Shown: positions 12,401 to 25,400 of the stretch, one piece after another
Numbering within the stretch: the stretch's first letter is position 1
Layout of the letters: every line of letters starts with the position of its first letter
Origin: Myoxocephalus aenaeus
Lineage: Eukaryota; Chordata; Actinopteri; Perciformes; Cottidae
Direction of reading: 5' to 3'
Length of the DNA stretch: 64,000 nt
Assembly (NCBI GenBank): GCA_038501785.1
Contig: JBAMJR010000070.1
Coordinates: 3,874,501-3,938,500, forward strand
The notes under the pieces: model-generated
What the model was told of the DNA's origin: nothing
Database searches by the model: none
The model's input: only the letters and a program-made list of their open reading frames with translations
Program-made: the position numbers and the translations under genes

Positions 12401-15400
12401 TGTCAATTATAGCTTGTGCGCTGCAGCCCAGCAGGTGTGCAGACAGGTCATTTGCAGCAGCAGAAACCAATACAAATCATCTGGGCTTTGCCTGCTGGGT
12501 TTTTCTGTAACTGCTGAGGAAATCTGACTTTAAAACAAGGTTCAAATGACTGCGTTTGCTGTGTTTTCAGCCGTGTAGTTTGTTTAATCCGCTGGAAGCC
12601 GTTTGCACCAAAACATTTTCTCTCCGTGTAAATGGTGCTGCGTCTGTATTTACTCATGAGTAGTGCAGTTTGAATGTTTTATCTTGATTACGACTGATTA
12701 CTTTGGTGGATGTGGCTTTGCCGTATGTGTTAAAGCAAATGCTTGTGCAAATTAGCTAAAAGCTGAGTGGTTGAATTGTCTTTATTCCAGTAGCACAGAC
12801 TTCTAGCTGATGAGATTTCCGTGAGTCTCTCCAGCCTCCAACACTCTGCCCACGCTAACACAAAGAGGTTCTTTGGCTGAGGCGATACAATCCATTCGTC
12901 TCTCCTTCTCTGCGACCTTGTGGTGACCCCTGCTGCCCGTGCTTGTTAGCTTACCTCTGGAGCCTTGGGCCATTAGCTGGTTTTCCCCTCTTCTTTTTGT
13001 GAGAACAAGAGAGACATGAAGATTTGTTGCGTCTTCGACAGGAGCAGCGGGTTTTTCATGGCCGCTCCGGTGCTTCGTATAGGAATATGAGGTGCCTTCC
13101 TGTTGCCTGCGTTCTCACAAGACTCACCCTCTCCTTATGTTGTTTGGGCCTTGTTGATTTTCACAGGAGTACTTTCTCATCCCAGTGATTCCCCTGCAAT
13201 ATGTTGCCATATGGCTGAGTTTGCAGCCTTGATTTATTCAAAGCCTCTCCTTCTACTGCTCGGCTGTTATTCACCCCTTGCTGATGAAAGGAGGGGAGGA
13301 AGAAGACTTGCGAAGCTTTTCCGTTGTCGACACAGGTGTCAGTAGAAAAGGCCCCACAGGTGATGCTCAGCACTGAAATGTCTCATAATGAGCTTCCTCG
13401 GTGCACACACACACAGAGAGAGAGAGAGAGAGACTTGTGCGAGGGAAGGGAGAGGAATGAAGATGGAAGAAAGAGACGTTGAGGGATCGGATGAGGCCGA
13501 GGGCAGAGCAGGAAGCATGAGCAAGAGCAGTCTGAGGCAGACGGAGATGTAAGGCAACAAATGAGAGCAATAAAACACACGGGCAGGTTGCTTCGAGGAG
13601 TCTCGGATCCTTGTTTTCTCCACGGAGGAACAGTCTGTCCTCGGTGATTACTTGCGCTCGGTGCCTCTGTCTTTCCACTGCAATTTACCTCCACAGCCTT
13701 CTCTGGTTCCAGGTAACAGTGTTAACTTTAAATATTTATTCTGGGTTGTGTTTGTTTCAATATCTATAGACAGACACCCCTCCTCTCTCTCCCTTTCTCT
13801 CTCTCTCTCTGAGAGATAGAAAAGTCAAGATAGGAGTCGAGCTCAAACATATCTATAAATAATTTCACGCCTGCAAAATTCAAATGTAGGCTCACGCAGC
13901 GGCAAGGTCAAGCCCTTTTGTTTCATTCGCTGCCCAGGCAGCAGTGCAACAGACCTGAAAACCCCCTTCGTTCAGCACCACGGACAGCTCCGCCTCATCC
14001 CTGTCTGACCGCGCTGCACATTGACCAAGCAGGCGAGCTAATGGGACAAACCAATGGGAAAGAGACTGAATAAATAAAGTCCCGGACACGTGGAACATCT
14101 CATTTATACCAAACTTAGTCCTGCATGTCTTGCATATTTATCAAGTAGTTCATTTTTTTTAATGGGTTGTACCAAAGCTACTGGAAGCCATTAGTATGTG
14201 CAACAATGCTAAAGTATTCAGTATTTCTGTATACTTTTATCTGAGAAAAACAGTTTTATCCTTAAGAGTAGTGCTGAAACAATGAATACGAACAATTTCG
14301 ATAGATTAATTTATTTTATTAATGTATCTCTTTAATTGATATCTTTGTGAGACAATCATAACCACCGCAGCTGTTACTGCACACACTGCAGGGTTTATTT
14401 TAAAATTATATTTAAGAAATGTTTGAAATGTCTTTCAAAAGCAGACTTAAACAATTAAACAAATATCAAAAGAGTTCAGAAGATTTATCTGTCAATCAAA
14501 AATCTAGGGCTGGACAATATATCAATATTATTATTATTATTATTACGAGATATCGCCTTTTAGATTCTGAACTTGTTGTGGTTTCCTTTACCCATTCAGT
14601 CATTATATCCACATTACTGATGTTATTTTTTACAAAAATCTCATTGTGTTAATGTTTTGTGAAAACATCAATAGCCAACGCTACAATACTGCTGTAATAA
14701 GGAAGTATTTGCTCAAAGGCATGGGGATATTGGATGTTCTCCCCATCAGCCAGCCTTGGAAAAGAAAATCTTAAAAATAAGGTATTGATTGCTCCAGTGG
14801 ACTGAACTCTTGAACCGGACTCGTCCTGCTGGTCTCAAGTGGACTGAAGCCCTCCTCTGGTATAACGTCTGTCAGCCTGAGGACAGAGTAGCAGGGATCC
14901 GGCTCCACTAACTGTTTGTGAACCATACAGTAAGATCTGGGATCAGGGATTTTTAGATTGCTTGAGCTTTTGGATGCCAATTATATTTAGAGGGTCGGTC
15001 TTCCACTTTAAGTACACCTTCAGGTTAATAAGCCAAATCATAATTATATCCTAAATCGGCATCACAGTCAATCCCATCATGCACACACACACTCACACAT
15101 TCATACACACACTTATACACTCATTCGGTCATGCGGCTCTGCGTAAAAAGTGTGCGTTTTAGCATGTCTAAGTAGGCAGTATACAAACAGGCCGGGGTTT
15201 AATCCTATTTCTCGGGAGAGCAGCCACTGGGAGGAGGAGGCAAGAGTTCGCCTGAAGCTTATTTTCACCCCAGTTCTACTCCCAGGGACTTGTTTGGTAT
15301 TTGGAGGGACGGGGAGGCGAAGGGCAGGGCGTATGCATAAATTATTTAAGCAAATGTGCATTGCTGAAAGAGACAAAATGATAGTGAGAACTTGGCTGCA

Positions 15401-15660
15401 TGCAAAAAATAACAATTTGTGAGAAAGGGCCTTTTTACAGTGATCTATGCGCCAATGCCACTTAGCCGAGGCTAGCTTTGGGTTTGGTCTCTCGGGGGCA
15501 CTTTGTTTACTGGTATACTGCTCTCGGACTATGAAATGACCCGCTTGAGAACCTCGCTGCATGCAGATGCTTGCAAAAGGTTGTGTGTTATCACAGACAC
15601 CATCAAAATAAAATCAGTTCCAGTTCTCAAAAGTGAAGCCAATGCTCTAAACTTACATTC
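9421..15660. other. Non-coding stretch, presumed ralyl intron
   Basis: Apart from duplication unit 2 and fragments of an old dispersed repeat (for example near 10340-10410 and 14506-14560, the latter starting 'agggctggacaatat'), I see no gene. No tRNA, hairpin RNA or coding exon could be supported. Confidence 0.45.
11045..11420 (+). repeat. Diverged intronic duplication, unit 2
   Basis: This is the second, shorter unit of the direct duplication described for 8855-9420, about 2.1 kb downstream in the same orientation. It keeps the exact 20-mer at 11212-11231 and the closing 'tctatctcatcaagaagacgg' region with substitutions. It could be an old tandem duplication of a non-coding element, or two members of a transposon family. 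Confidence 0.6.
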
Positions 15661-15663
15661 TCT

Positions 15664-16030
15664 CTGCTGGCCAGCAGGGGGCGACTCCCCTGGTTGCAAT
15701 AAAATGTCGGCCTGTCTGGACGTCAAAGAGAAAATTACCCTTCTTCTCTCTTGATGTATTCCCTCAGTAAACATTGTAATCATGAGTTTATGGTATCAAT
15801 CTCTAGTTTCAAGTATTCTTCAATACAGCATGATGTTCATTTAGTAAATGATGGTCCATTTAGAGTCAAATAGACCATAAAGCAGGTCGCTAACGGGACC
15901 GGATCTGTATACGGCGTCCCTGCATCGCTCCTCCGCCGTCTGAATAAGGTCACTTCCGTTCAATGGTTGCAAAAAAACAAGATGGCGACGGCCTAGGCTC
16001 CGAAGTTGAGGCTTCAAAACTGCAGTTGCT
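15664..16030 (+). repeat. Dispersed repeat family A, copy 2 (with CTCF-like motif)
   Basis: This is the best-preserved + strand copy. It opens with 'ctggccagcagggggcgact', then 'tattccctcagtaaacattg', 'aaatagaccataaagcag' and 'aacaagatggcgacggcc', and ends near 'ttgaggcttcaaaactgc'. The segment 15671-15684 (CCAGCAGGGGGCGA) matches 13 of 14 positions of the CTCF core, so the repeat carries a CTCF-like word. Confidence 0.7.
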
Positions 16031-16110
16031 CCAACCACGATTACGGCAACTTCTTCTTTTTTTACTGTTTTTTTTTAAGCTATTACATCAGATAAGAATG
16101 CATTTTCTGC

Positions 16111-16115
<5 letters not shown>

Positions 16116-16183
<68 letters not shown>
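16116..16183. repeat. (TA)n microsatellite
   Basis: This is a TA run of about 68 bp just downstream of repeat family A copy 2. Confidence 0.95.
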
Positions 16184-16186
<3 letters not shown>

Positions 16187-17112
16187 GAAGTGTGATTCTT
16201 CTGCACCATTCTCTACGTGACTTTTTGGATATAGCCTCATCTCCACATCCATATAATTGTATTTTCCTTTTCGTTGCCTTTTGAGGGTTTTACTTTGCAC
16301 CAGGTGCTTGTTTTGACCCACTGGCTTCGCTCCCGGAAGCCACTCAGACTGTTCACAAATCACAAGGACCTTGCAACACCCTTGGCAATGCTCAGATAGC
16401 GATTTGAAAAATGCAGCATCACTGACTGGCCTGGTCATAAAACCGGTCTGTGGATATATACTGTATATTTTTTTTTACACAAAGAGCAAACCGCCGGCTA
16501 TAAATCAAAGCTCCCCAAACATCAAGCTATTGCTGGACTTCTTGTCGGTGTGATTTTTCTTTTTCATTGTTTTTATGTGTTCAAGGATCGTCTCCTGCCT
16601 CGCAGCAGGAATTTCATTTTGTAATCGTTCCAGTGCACGCTAGCAAGGTCTCCAGCTTTGCCTCCAAAAATTGGCTCTCTTGGTGCACCTTGACATGAGT
16701 GAATGTGTCCTGCAGTACTGCTGCTTTTCAATTTGAAATGTCTCAGGAAAAGTACATTTTTACAATAGAAACGAGGACAGAGCTTCTGGGTAGCTCAAAT
16801 AGATATTTTACTCTCTTTTATTATGAAGTAGTACTTTATGTTCCCTTTGTGCTCAGTCGGGGCTCTGAACTGTAATGCAGCACCGTCAACATCACGAAGA
16901 GAGGAAGTTGTCTCACTTTCACTGACACAGCTCTCTGATTTTAAATTAGAGTTCACTGCGGCGAAGAAAATTGGTGTTGATCATTATTGAATGAAATCCT
17001 ACTAATTATACCCCTCATAATGTATTGTAATGTTCAGTATGAGAATATTCATGAATTGAGCATCTAATGCAGGAATGTCTGACAAGTGAATTGTCCGTGT
17101 GTTTTTTTGCAG

Positions 17113-17188
17113 ACATAAACATGGCTGGCGAGCCAAAGCCGTACAGGCCCAAAGCCGGCTCCAAGCGGCCGCTCTCAGCTGTTTACAG
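17113..17188 (+). CDS. ralyl: ralyl exon: INMAGEPK linker
   Basis: The acceptor is tttttttgcag|AC and the donor is CAG|gtaag. The exon encodes the linker just after the RRM (INMAGEPKPYRPKAGSKRPL) and starts and ends within codons. A (CA)n tract starts five bases into the following intron. Confidence 0.93.
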
Positions 17189-17192
17189 GTAA

Positions 17193-17249
<57 letters not shown>

Positions 17250-20200
17250 CTTCATATGGAAAGGTGCAGCCATAATTATTCTCACATTCATAATCAACAC
17301 TTTTACATCCTGCTGTTCCTGCTCGTGTTAATGTCGAGTCTTATTTTGACTATGAGGTTTCCTATTATTATATTCATTAAAAAATATATTTATATATTCT
17401 AATTGAGTTTGATGCTCTCCATATTTTTGAGTTTGGCTCGTGAAGCTCAAAGGGGATGCTGTTGTGTAAGCTTCATTAAGCATGACCCTGATTTTCTGGC
17501 CCGTACACATCTCCTGGTCACAAAGCAGATCAAAGCAGAGCTTGTTTACTGCGGTCTGACGTGACAGCCGGGCAGACGGGATCTTTTCTTCTTCTCCTTC
17601 TATTCACTGGGCCACATTTGTGCGTTCTCGTGATAGTTTGTCAATTACCAAAGTATATTTTCCCACCAATTAACTTCCTTCTGAGTTGTTTGTTTTGTTG
17701 CATTGCCTGTCTTATTCTTACTAATGTATTAGTTGTGGGCTTTGTGTTTAGTATTGAGCCTCATTTGCATTGTACAGCTGCGGCTGTAAACAGCCAGCAT
17801 GTAACACGGCAATTGTGCAGCAGCAACAGGAGAAGCAGAAAACCCAACGCTACAGCACTCGCCCATTGAAATAGAAATGCATTAACCCTAATTAGAATTC
17901 CTGTGAAAATAGCAGCAATTTAAAACGGCTCCTTCTTCTCTCCTCTTTTGTCTTTTTATTTTATCTCTCTGCCTAAATTATAAATGAGTTGTCATCCTGA
18001 GCGTGCAGCCTACTTAACGTTGATTTTCCTCTCCAGGGTCTAAGAAACAATTTGACTTTCATTCTCCGACTGTATTTCCCCCTCTGAAACGTCTTTGTTG
18101 ACGTGCGGGCCTTGCATGCCAGTATGGCTTAGGCTCGCTCTTCACCTGCGGTGAGCTTTAAGCAACAACTAGAGCGTGTCCCTTCCAGTCAAAACAGCCC
18201 GAGTTTGATCTGCTTTCTTTTGACAGATCCAAAATGGCTGCTCTTAATACAACCCGTCTCTTTCTGTGTCTGTTCCTCCCCGTCTCTCCTCCCTCTCCGT
18301 GTCCCTGTTTGTCTCTCTCACAGCGGTTATGAGTTTGATTACGAGTACTACAGGGATGATTTCTACAACAGGTATGTATCATTCACGTTACGTTGTCACA
18401 CATGAGATTAAAAACCAGGAAACAACTGATCGTTAGCCCCTGTAATCCCTCCTAAATAACGTTTACTGGTGCGATGCCTGTCGAGCTTTCGCTTCTCGCG
18501 CTGTTCACACTGCTAACTGGCAGATTTACCGCTCAAAAGTCCAAGTCATTTTTATCAACAGTAGGTTTTAATGACGGACAGAGACAGAGGAAAGCAGACG
18601 TTGCATATCTGACCGGTAACTAGCTTTTGCTAGCAGATTTTATCAGCTTTGAATTAAGCTAACGTTAGCTTTCTAGCTTAGTTGGTTGAGAACATTGTCT
18701 CTGGTTGACACAGCTATGCTCTGATTGGACGAAGCCCATGTAGGGGAGGGGTTTAGCGAACATTCGATAGGTCCTCCCTAAAAGTCTTCCTCGTCAGCGG
18801 TAACTCACGAACCTTCCCACGTAGAGACGGCTTCAAATAGCGAACTTCAAAATGGCCGAATAGATCAAGCATGCAAATTGAAAGAAGGAACACTTGTTTT
18901 CTGTGTCATGTATCCGCCAGTGATCGGACTGCTTATCTGCAGAAACATTTTCTAAATGTCAAACTTGTTGAGAGCCGTGACAAGTCAAAGCTGACACCTT
19001 CATTTGACATTTAGCGCCCTCCGCTTTTCATCTTCTTCACTTCCAAAAGATGGCCGACGGGATTATTTGCATGCACGTGACGGAACGGGCAGTCGCACCG
19101 AAAGACGGATAGTTGTAGGTTTCCGCTGTAATATCTGCCTTTTGTTTAATGTGTGCCGTTTGAGAGGAATCCATAAAAAAAAATCCATCATGGAATACAA
19201 TACTGGGCACAGATAATAGGCTTTAGAAAGAGGTGCCGGTGAAATAAACCGAAGAAAAAGCTCTAGATGGACTTTCCGAGCGCTTAAGGGCCTCTTTAAA
19301 AGACAGTAAAATAGAAGTGAAGTGTAATATTATATATTTCTTTCTCTTCTTGAGGCTTTTTGACTACCATGGCAGAGTGGCCCCTCCACCGAGAGCCGTG
19401 ATCCCCGTCAAGCGCTCCAGGGTGCTCGCTCCCTCCTCTCGCCGCGGGAAGACTTCCTTCCCCATCAAAACAACCTCCTCTTCCTCCTCTTCCTCCTCCA
19501 GACCTCCCACGTCATCCTCCTCCGGGCTCAAACGTACGTACAAATAAGGTGCTTTTTTTATTTTATTTGTATTTACTTATCTTGTGTTTACACTTTACTC
19601 CCCAGATTTTACATTAATTAATTTTTCAAAAGCGCACCACCTAATTACGCTAATGGCATTCTGTCATTTTCACAAACACACACACAAAAACAACCCTGAA
19701 GGCTTAATGCAGATCTCAAATGATTCTGCTGGGCTACTTACGCCGCTGCAAAAAAAGCTATTTAATTCACTCCAGCGGCTCACAGCGAGCCACACCGCAA
19801 TGTAGAGCAAAAGCACTAAAGCGCAAACACAAATATAATCCGAGCTTTGCCGAGCGGCACCCATTCAGCAAACAGAGCTATTCCTGTCACCCAGCATCCA
19901 TCTGGATCTCTCGTCCGCTCCTTTTGAGTGACTGCTGATGCATTTTAACGTCCTGAATGTAATTAATGTGAGATTGGAGCCATCTCTGCGGAGCCGTGGT
20001 CAGCTGTGTTTACCTAAACGTTCGACTCTATCCGTGGCTTGTGTAATTGGCTACAGTGTTTATTCCATTGTCGCCCGTCTCGGCCGGTGTTATCAGCGCG
20101 AGCAGCTTGGTCTGTGAGGAGGAGACCCATTTGCAGTTGGTATTATAGAGACGGGGGAAAGAAAAAGCCCATCTCTTTTTGGACGGAGTCAATGAATTCT

Positions 20201-21708
20201 CTCCTCTGTCTCAGCTGTGCTGCTGTATGTTTGGGAGACTAATTTGCCTCCAGCCAGTGCTGTGAAGAATCGCGGCTTGTATCGACTCTGGCCGAGATGG
20301 ATTGGACGGCGAAATAAGGTTCGCTCACCCCAACAGCAGGGCGGGTCGGTCCCACCTGGGCTGCACTAGTAATAATTCATTTTTGGGGGCGGCGTTCACA
20401 TGCATGGTTCACGAGGATTTAAACCCTCTTTGATGCCCAATGTTGATTGTCAGTTTATTTACTTATTTGTGTTGAATAAGGAAATACTTTTTGAGTTTAG
20501 CGCTATTTTGGAAAGTATTCTGCATAGGAATATTTGAGTACAGTTACAAGAGGGATTTAAATATAATCCTTCGCATTTGATTGGACAGCTCAAAAGTGGG
20601 CGGGTCTTAAATGTAGCGCGAGACGGAGCTACGAAGAGTTGCCGATTATTTGATGAATGGATTAATGGCATTATTTTTTGATTAACAGGAAGAAAAGATG
20701 ATTGGATTTTGATGTTAGAAAAAACTTTTTTTCTTTTGCATTAATTGTTAGGATATGATCTAAAAGGGTAAACAAAAAAGACATTCATCTTTTAATCTCA
20801 AGCACTCAAAATAAAGCAGTTTTTGTTCCTGGATCTTTTAAATTAGGTCATGATTAGGTCCTCTGATACGCAACTTCACCATCAAAAAGTCAGTGGTGGT
20901 GATACAGAATTAGAGCGACAAAAAAAATCAGTTAGCTGATCAACAGACAAAAATAATAAAACTTAATTATTACTAAGTTTGTTTGGGTTTGGGACAATCG
21001 ATCAAGACCACAAGGGCACTAAGAACCTCTTTTGGACATTTATTCACAATATGCTGACAAGTTATTGACCAAATTAGACAAAACCTATTCACAGAGGCAA
21101 CACTGTTAAAATGATAAAAGGTTTTCTTCTCACTTTGTATGTTTTGTATGAAATCTTGTTTCAAAATAAACACGTTTTGCTGCAGTGATATGAGGCTCTT
21201 AAAATAGATATAACTGATAGAAACATGAGGCATTATGGTCCTTTCAGACAATTTCAAGTTTGTCAAAGTACATCCTAAATCATGTAACAGCGCTCCTACT
21301 CTTATTCAGATAATGATATCAAACTCAACGAGATAAAACACAGATGTCTTTTGAATTGTGTGCATGTCGTAGAGATGGTTTAAAAATCCAGTTGCGCTGC
21401 ATTATGTCTCTAAAATCTGCCTCACGGAATCCTCCTTATCCGTCCAAACCGGACAGATTATTTAGAGTCTGCATCATATCGGCATCAGCAGCCCCAAAAC
21501 CCCGTGTCCACTTTAATTATCCGACAGCAGTGATTCAAGAGATCCTCGCTATCACTGAGATAAAAAATGTTGCGAGGTCCAAAAATGTTCTCCATTACTA
21601 TTCCTTAACTCTTATCTAATAATGCTTATTGGATAACAATGACATCCACCCTTTTCCTTTAACAGCAGCTATTTAAAGACGCGTGTGGATGAGATGTCGT
21701 TGGATTAG

Positions 21709-21754
<46 letters not shown>

Positions 21755-22362
21755 GGCTCTCTCTGCAGCTTGTGTGACTCTTATGGATAAAAAAAAAAAA
21801 CTAAAAACGGCTGCAGGCGCCGATAAATTAAAAACTGTTCCACACTTTCTTATCATCAAAGTAAAGCTGCCCCGAGCGAGCGCAGATAATGTTGGAATAA
21901 GGAAGTGAGCGTACATGTGTGCATTCATGGATGTTGGCTCGTAGGATACTGAGAAGGCGATAGAGAAACTTCGGTGTCTGTCACCGGCCACAGAGATATT
22001 GTATATCAACTGTTTTCTCCTTCTTTTTTATTTTGTTGCTGCTTCCAGAAAGCTTCATTTCCTGTTTGCATGTAGCTTTAGGGTCGACGGCATGAGACTC
22101 ATTCCTGTGATTTCCACGCACACATATTACCTACATCGGTGGTTCTCAACCTTTTTTCAGTGGTGTATACCAGGTGGAATTTGTTTTCAGCCAAGTATCC
22201 ACCAGCGCAAAGCATTTTGGGTTGAAAAACAGATGTAATACACAGCACTGTGCCACCAGTGTCTGATTTAATATAGAATATATACAATTCAGTTTAAGAA
22301 TTTACACTTATTTATTAAATACAAATTTGTAATCTAGTACACCCATTTGAGAACCACTATAT

Positions 22363-22407
<45 letters not shown>

Positions 22408-25400
22408 CACATTAATCATCCTGCTCCGTTTGAAAGGTGTATTGTTAAGGGAAACTAGATTAGAGTCAGATTTTTTATTTATTTTTTGTATCATGAATTG
22501 ACATCTTCTCTAACCGTGTTTTGTTTCATGCACTGGTTCAGCTCGTGCATCTGCATTGTGATGTGTTGTGGGTGTAAATATGCATCAAAGAAACCCAACT
22601 TAAAAAGCCGCATGTAGACATGATACCACACCAGCAGGGTTTTGATTCTGCGCGTGTCTCCTGCTGCCTCCGGATTTTCCCGCTGCAGCTTTACAGGAAC
22701 TCGTGGGTTTGTTTACCGAACCTGATGGGTGTCAAAGAGAATTGTATGTTTTCTCCTCGACTTCTGGGCTCTGTTTTCCCCCTTTCCGCTCCAACGACGA
22801 CACGTTTCAGCTGCCGAGCGTCTACGGATGAGATTATCTTCCTACTTTAATGGTCTGGATGCTTTAATCTGCTCCGTTCCGAGCTGCTAAGGAGCACACC
22901 CTCGTTCCAGCAGCCGGGAGACGGGCAGAGATTGAATTAATGCCGACGTCCTCCAAATGCGTTCTTATTTTTCATTATTCGATATTTGCATACGACGCGT
23001 AAAAAGGTTAAAACTCAAACTCTGGCACGATGCAGTTACGCCTTATTTACCCAAAGCCCCGATATGTATTGTAGCGTGCACTCGGAGCGAAGCGGGAATT
23101 ATTCATGAGGCAGTAAACAGAAGCAGTGGGAGGCCAAGTGGTGCCCCCTGTTTGTCATGCCGCACCGCTGGTGAGGCCAAGATCAGTTATTGTTGTAGTG
23201 AGCGTATGAAAGAAAAAAAAGGCAATTAAAATACATTAATATATGACAGTTTTTTAATCCAGTTTAGTGTCCTAAAACACAAGTCTTTCTTTAACAGACG
23301 AAATCGCCGTGTTGCAATATGTTACACATGCTTGTTGTCGTTTCCTTCTCTACAGCAAAACAACCTTTCTGCATGGCCAAAAACAAAATAAATGATGCGG
23401 GTATTTCAAATAGTCAATGAGCTGCTATTCCTCTGCATTTCAGACGTTTAGCATTCCTACGTGAAATGAGTTTCAGTCCATTTTACTGGGCTCCATGTGT
23501 GACATTTGAATTTGCTGTTTGGGTTTCAGTCCTGATGGTTTCTTTTACGGCTCCCATAATGGTTTCATAATAGTCTCGGAAAGAAGTCGTTTGGTACCGC
23601 AGAGATCATATTCTGAGATGGTTGTAGTGAGTTAATAAGTGTGTTGAGTTGATTAGCAGCTATAAGTACTATAATGTTAGAAAGCTGGAAGCAAACTGCC
23701 ACATTGCTAAACCTCAATGTAAGTCAATATAAATATGAATGAACGTACGCTTGACTGGATTTTTACCACTTTATGTACGCTCAGCTGACCCTGAAACTGA
23801 GATTATGCTTCCAATGGATTAGATTTGCTTATTAAGGAAGTGTGCTAAGTGCTCCAAAATAATAAACCGCCCGACAATAAAAAGTGAGGCCGAGATCAAT
23901 GAGATTAAATGTGAACAGCCACGCTGGACGACGTACCGCATCATTTTCCTGTGAATCCCTCGTGCAAGTGAAGGCGATTTGCATCCAGCATGTGAATGGC
24001 GGACTCCGCCGCTGACAATTAAATCGGCTATATAGGGAAGCAATAACAGCATGTGAGAAAAATAGAGGCTATACTATCAAATAAATAAATAAAATGAAAA
24101 TCTTCAGGATTCCAACTTGAAATTCACATTTACAGTATGCACTAAGAAAGCAGATGCTATTTGTTGGTTCTCTGTTGAGGAACAGTCAGTAACGCCTAAC
24201 AAAAAAAAGAACATGCCATTGATATCTCTATCTGAAATGTTTTTTTGGTGCCTTGTTTTGTTCTGTTCTGTCTTTGTGTTTGTTTGTGCATTGTGGAAAA
24301 GACAACAATAAAAATATTTGTAAAAAAAGAAAGCAGATGCTATCCTGAAGTGTAAACGAGCTCCTTGCACGCTTTTTGTAACCGCCTCCCGCCGACTGAA
24401 AGATATTCAGTGTGTTCACATGTTGGCCTCATTGAGCTGAAACCTTGAGCAGCACTGGTGGGCGTAAGCTGTGCACTAATCTTCACATTTGAAAGCAGCA
24501 GGTACCCCTTTCCAGCCGGATAACCTTTGCAGTCGGCCAGATTGAGATGTTCATCCCCGAGGACGGTGGGAATCGGAGCGATGATACGATATCCAAAACT
24601 AAGAGCATTAACAGACGACAACATGCGCTCTGTGACGCGGCGTCATTAGAGTGAGCGCACGGATGAAATTAGGGCGAAACTCAAAGTGACTATGAACCCG
24701 TCTCTGTGCTTCTTGTCCCTCAGCGGTGAAGACGGACCAGCTGCAGACGATCAAGCGGGAGCTCACTCAGATCAAGTTGAAGATCGACTCTTTGCTGGGA
24801 CGCCTGGAGAAGATCGAGAAGCAGCAGAGGGCCGAGTCCGGTAAGATGTCGGACGAACGAGCGGGAGGAGAGAGAGAGAGAGAAAGGGGGAAAAGGACAT
24901 CCACAACCGAGGCGGTGAAATTAAGAGCACGCGGCGGCCATACGTCTCTGTGACATTGTGGGAGATAAGAGCAATAGCGCTCTCCATCACAACAGCAGAC
25001 GGGTGTCAACTTCACGCTGACTCTGTTTATGCGAGAGGGCTTTGTGCATGACCTGCACTGCGGGACCGTCCCAGAGCAGCGCGCCGTGAAGGTCGTCGAG
25101 ACTTCACGTCACACGGCGCACGTTCCACTCATTCAGCCGCTCGCTATCGTTTATTCAAAATCTGTCTCCTTTTTCAGACAGTTGAACCCCAAATAAATCA
25201 CGGTCGCCCTCAAACCGTTGTGTGATGTGTTCGAAGAGAAAACTTGAAAGATCAAAGCCATTAGCTATTATTGTCAAGGTCATTTGCCATAAAAAATTGT
25301 GTGAACTGCCCTTAAATCTTTATTGTTAGAGATGTTTTGTCTCTCGTTTGTGTTTTGAATATAACTTTGGGCTGTAATTTTAGTATCAATCAGGAAAACA

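Larger units (their letters stand above)
19534..24723 (+). other. Largest ralyl intron in the window
   Basis: This 5190-bp intron contains a (TG)n tract (21712-21753), a hAT-like miniature element (22138-22362) followed directly by a (TC)n tract (22365-22404), and a short retroposed insertion flanked by 17-bp duplications (24144-24343). No exon was found in it. Confidence 0.7.
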
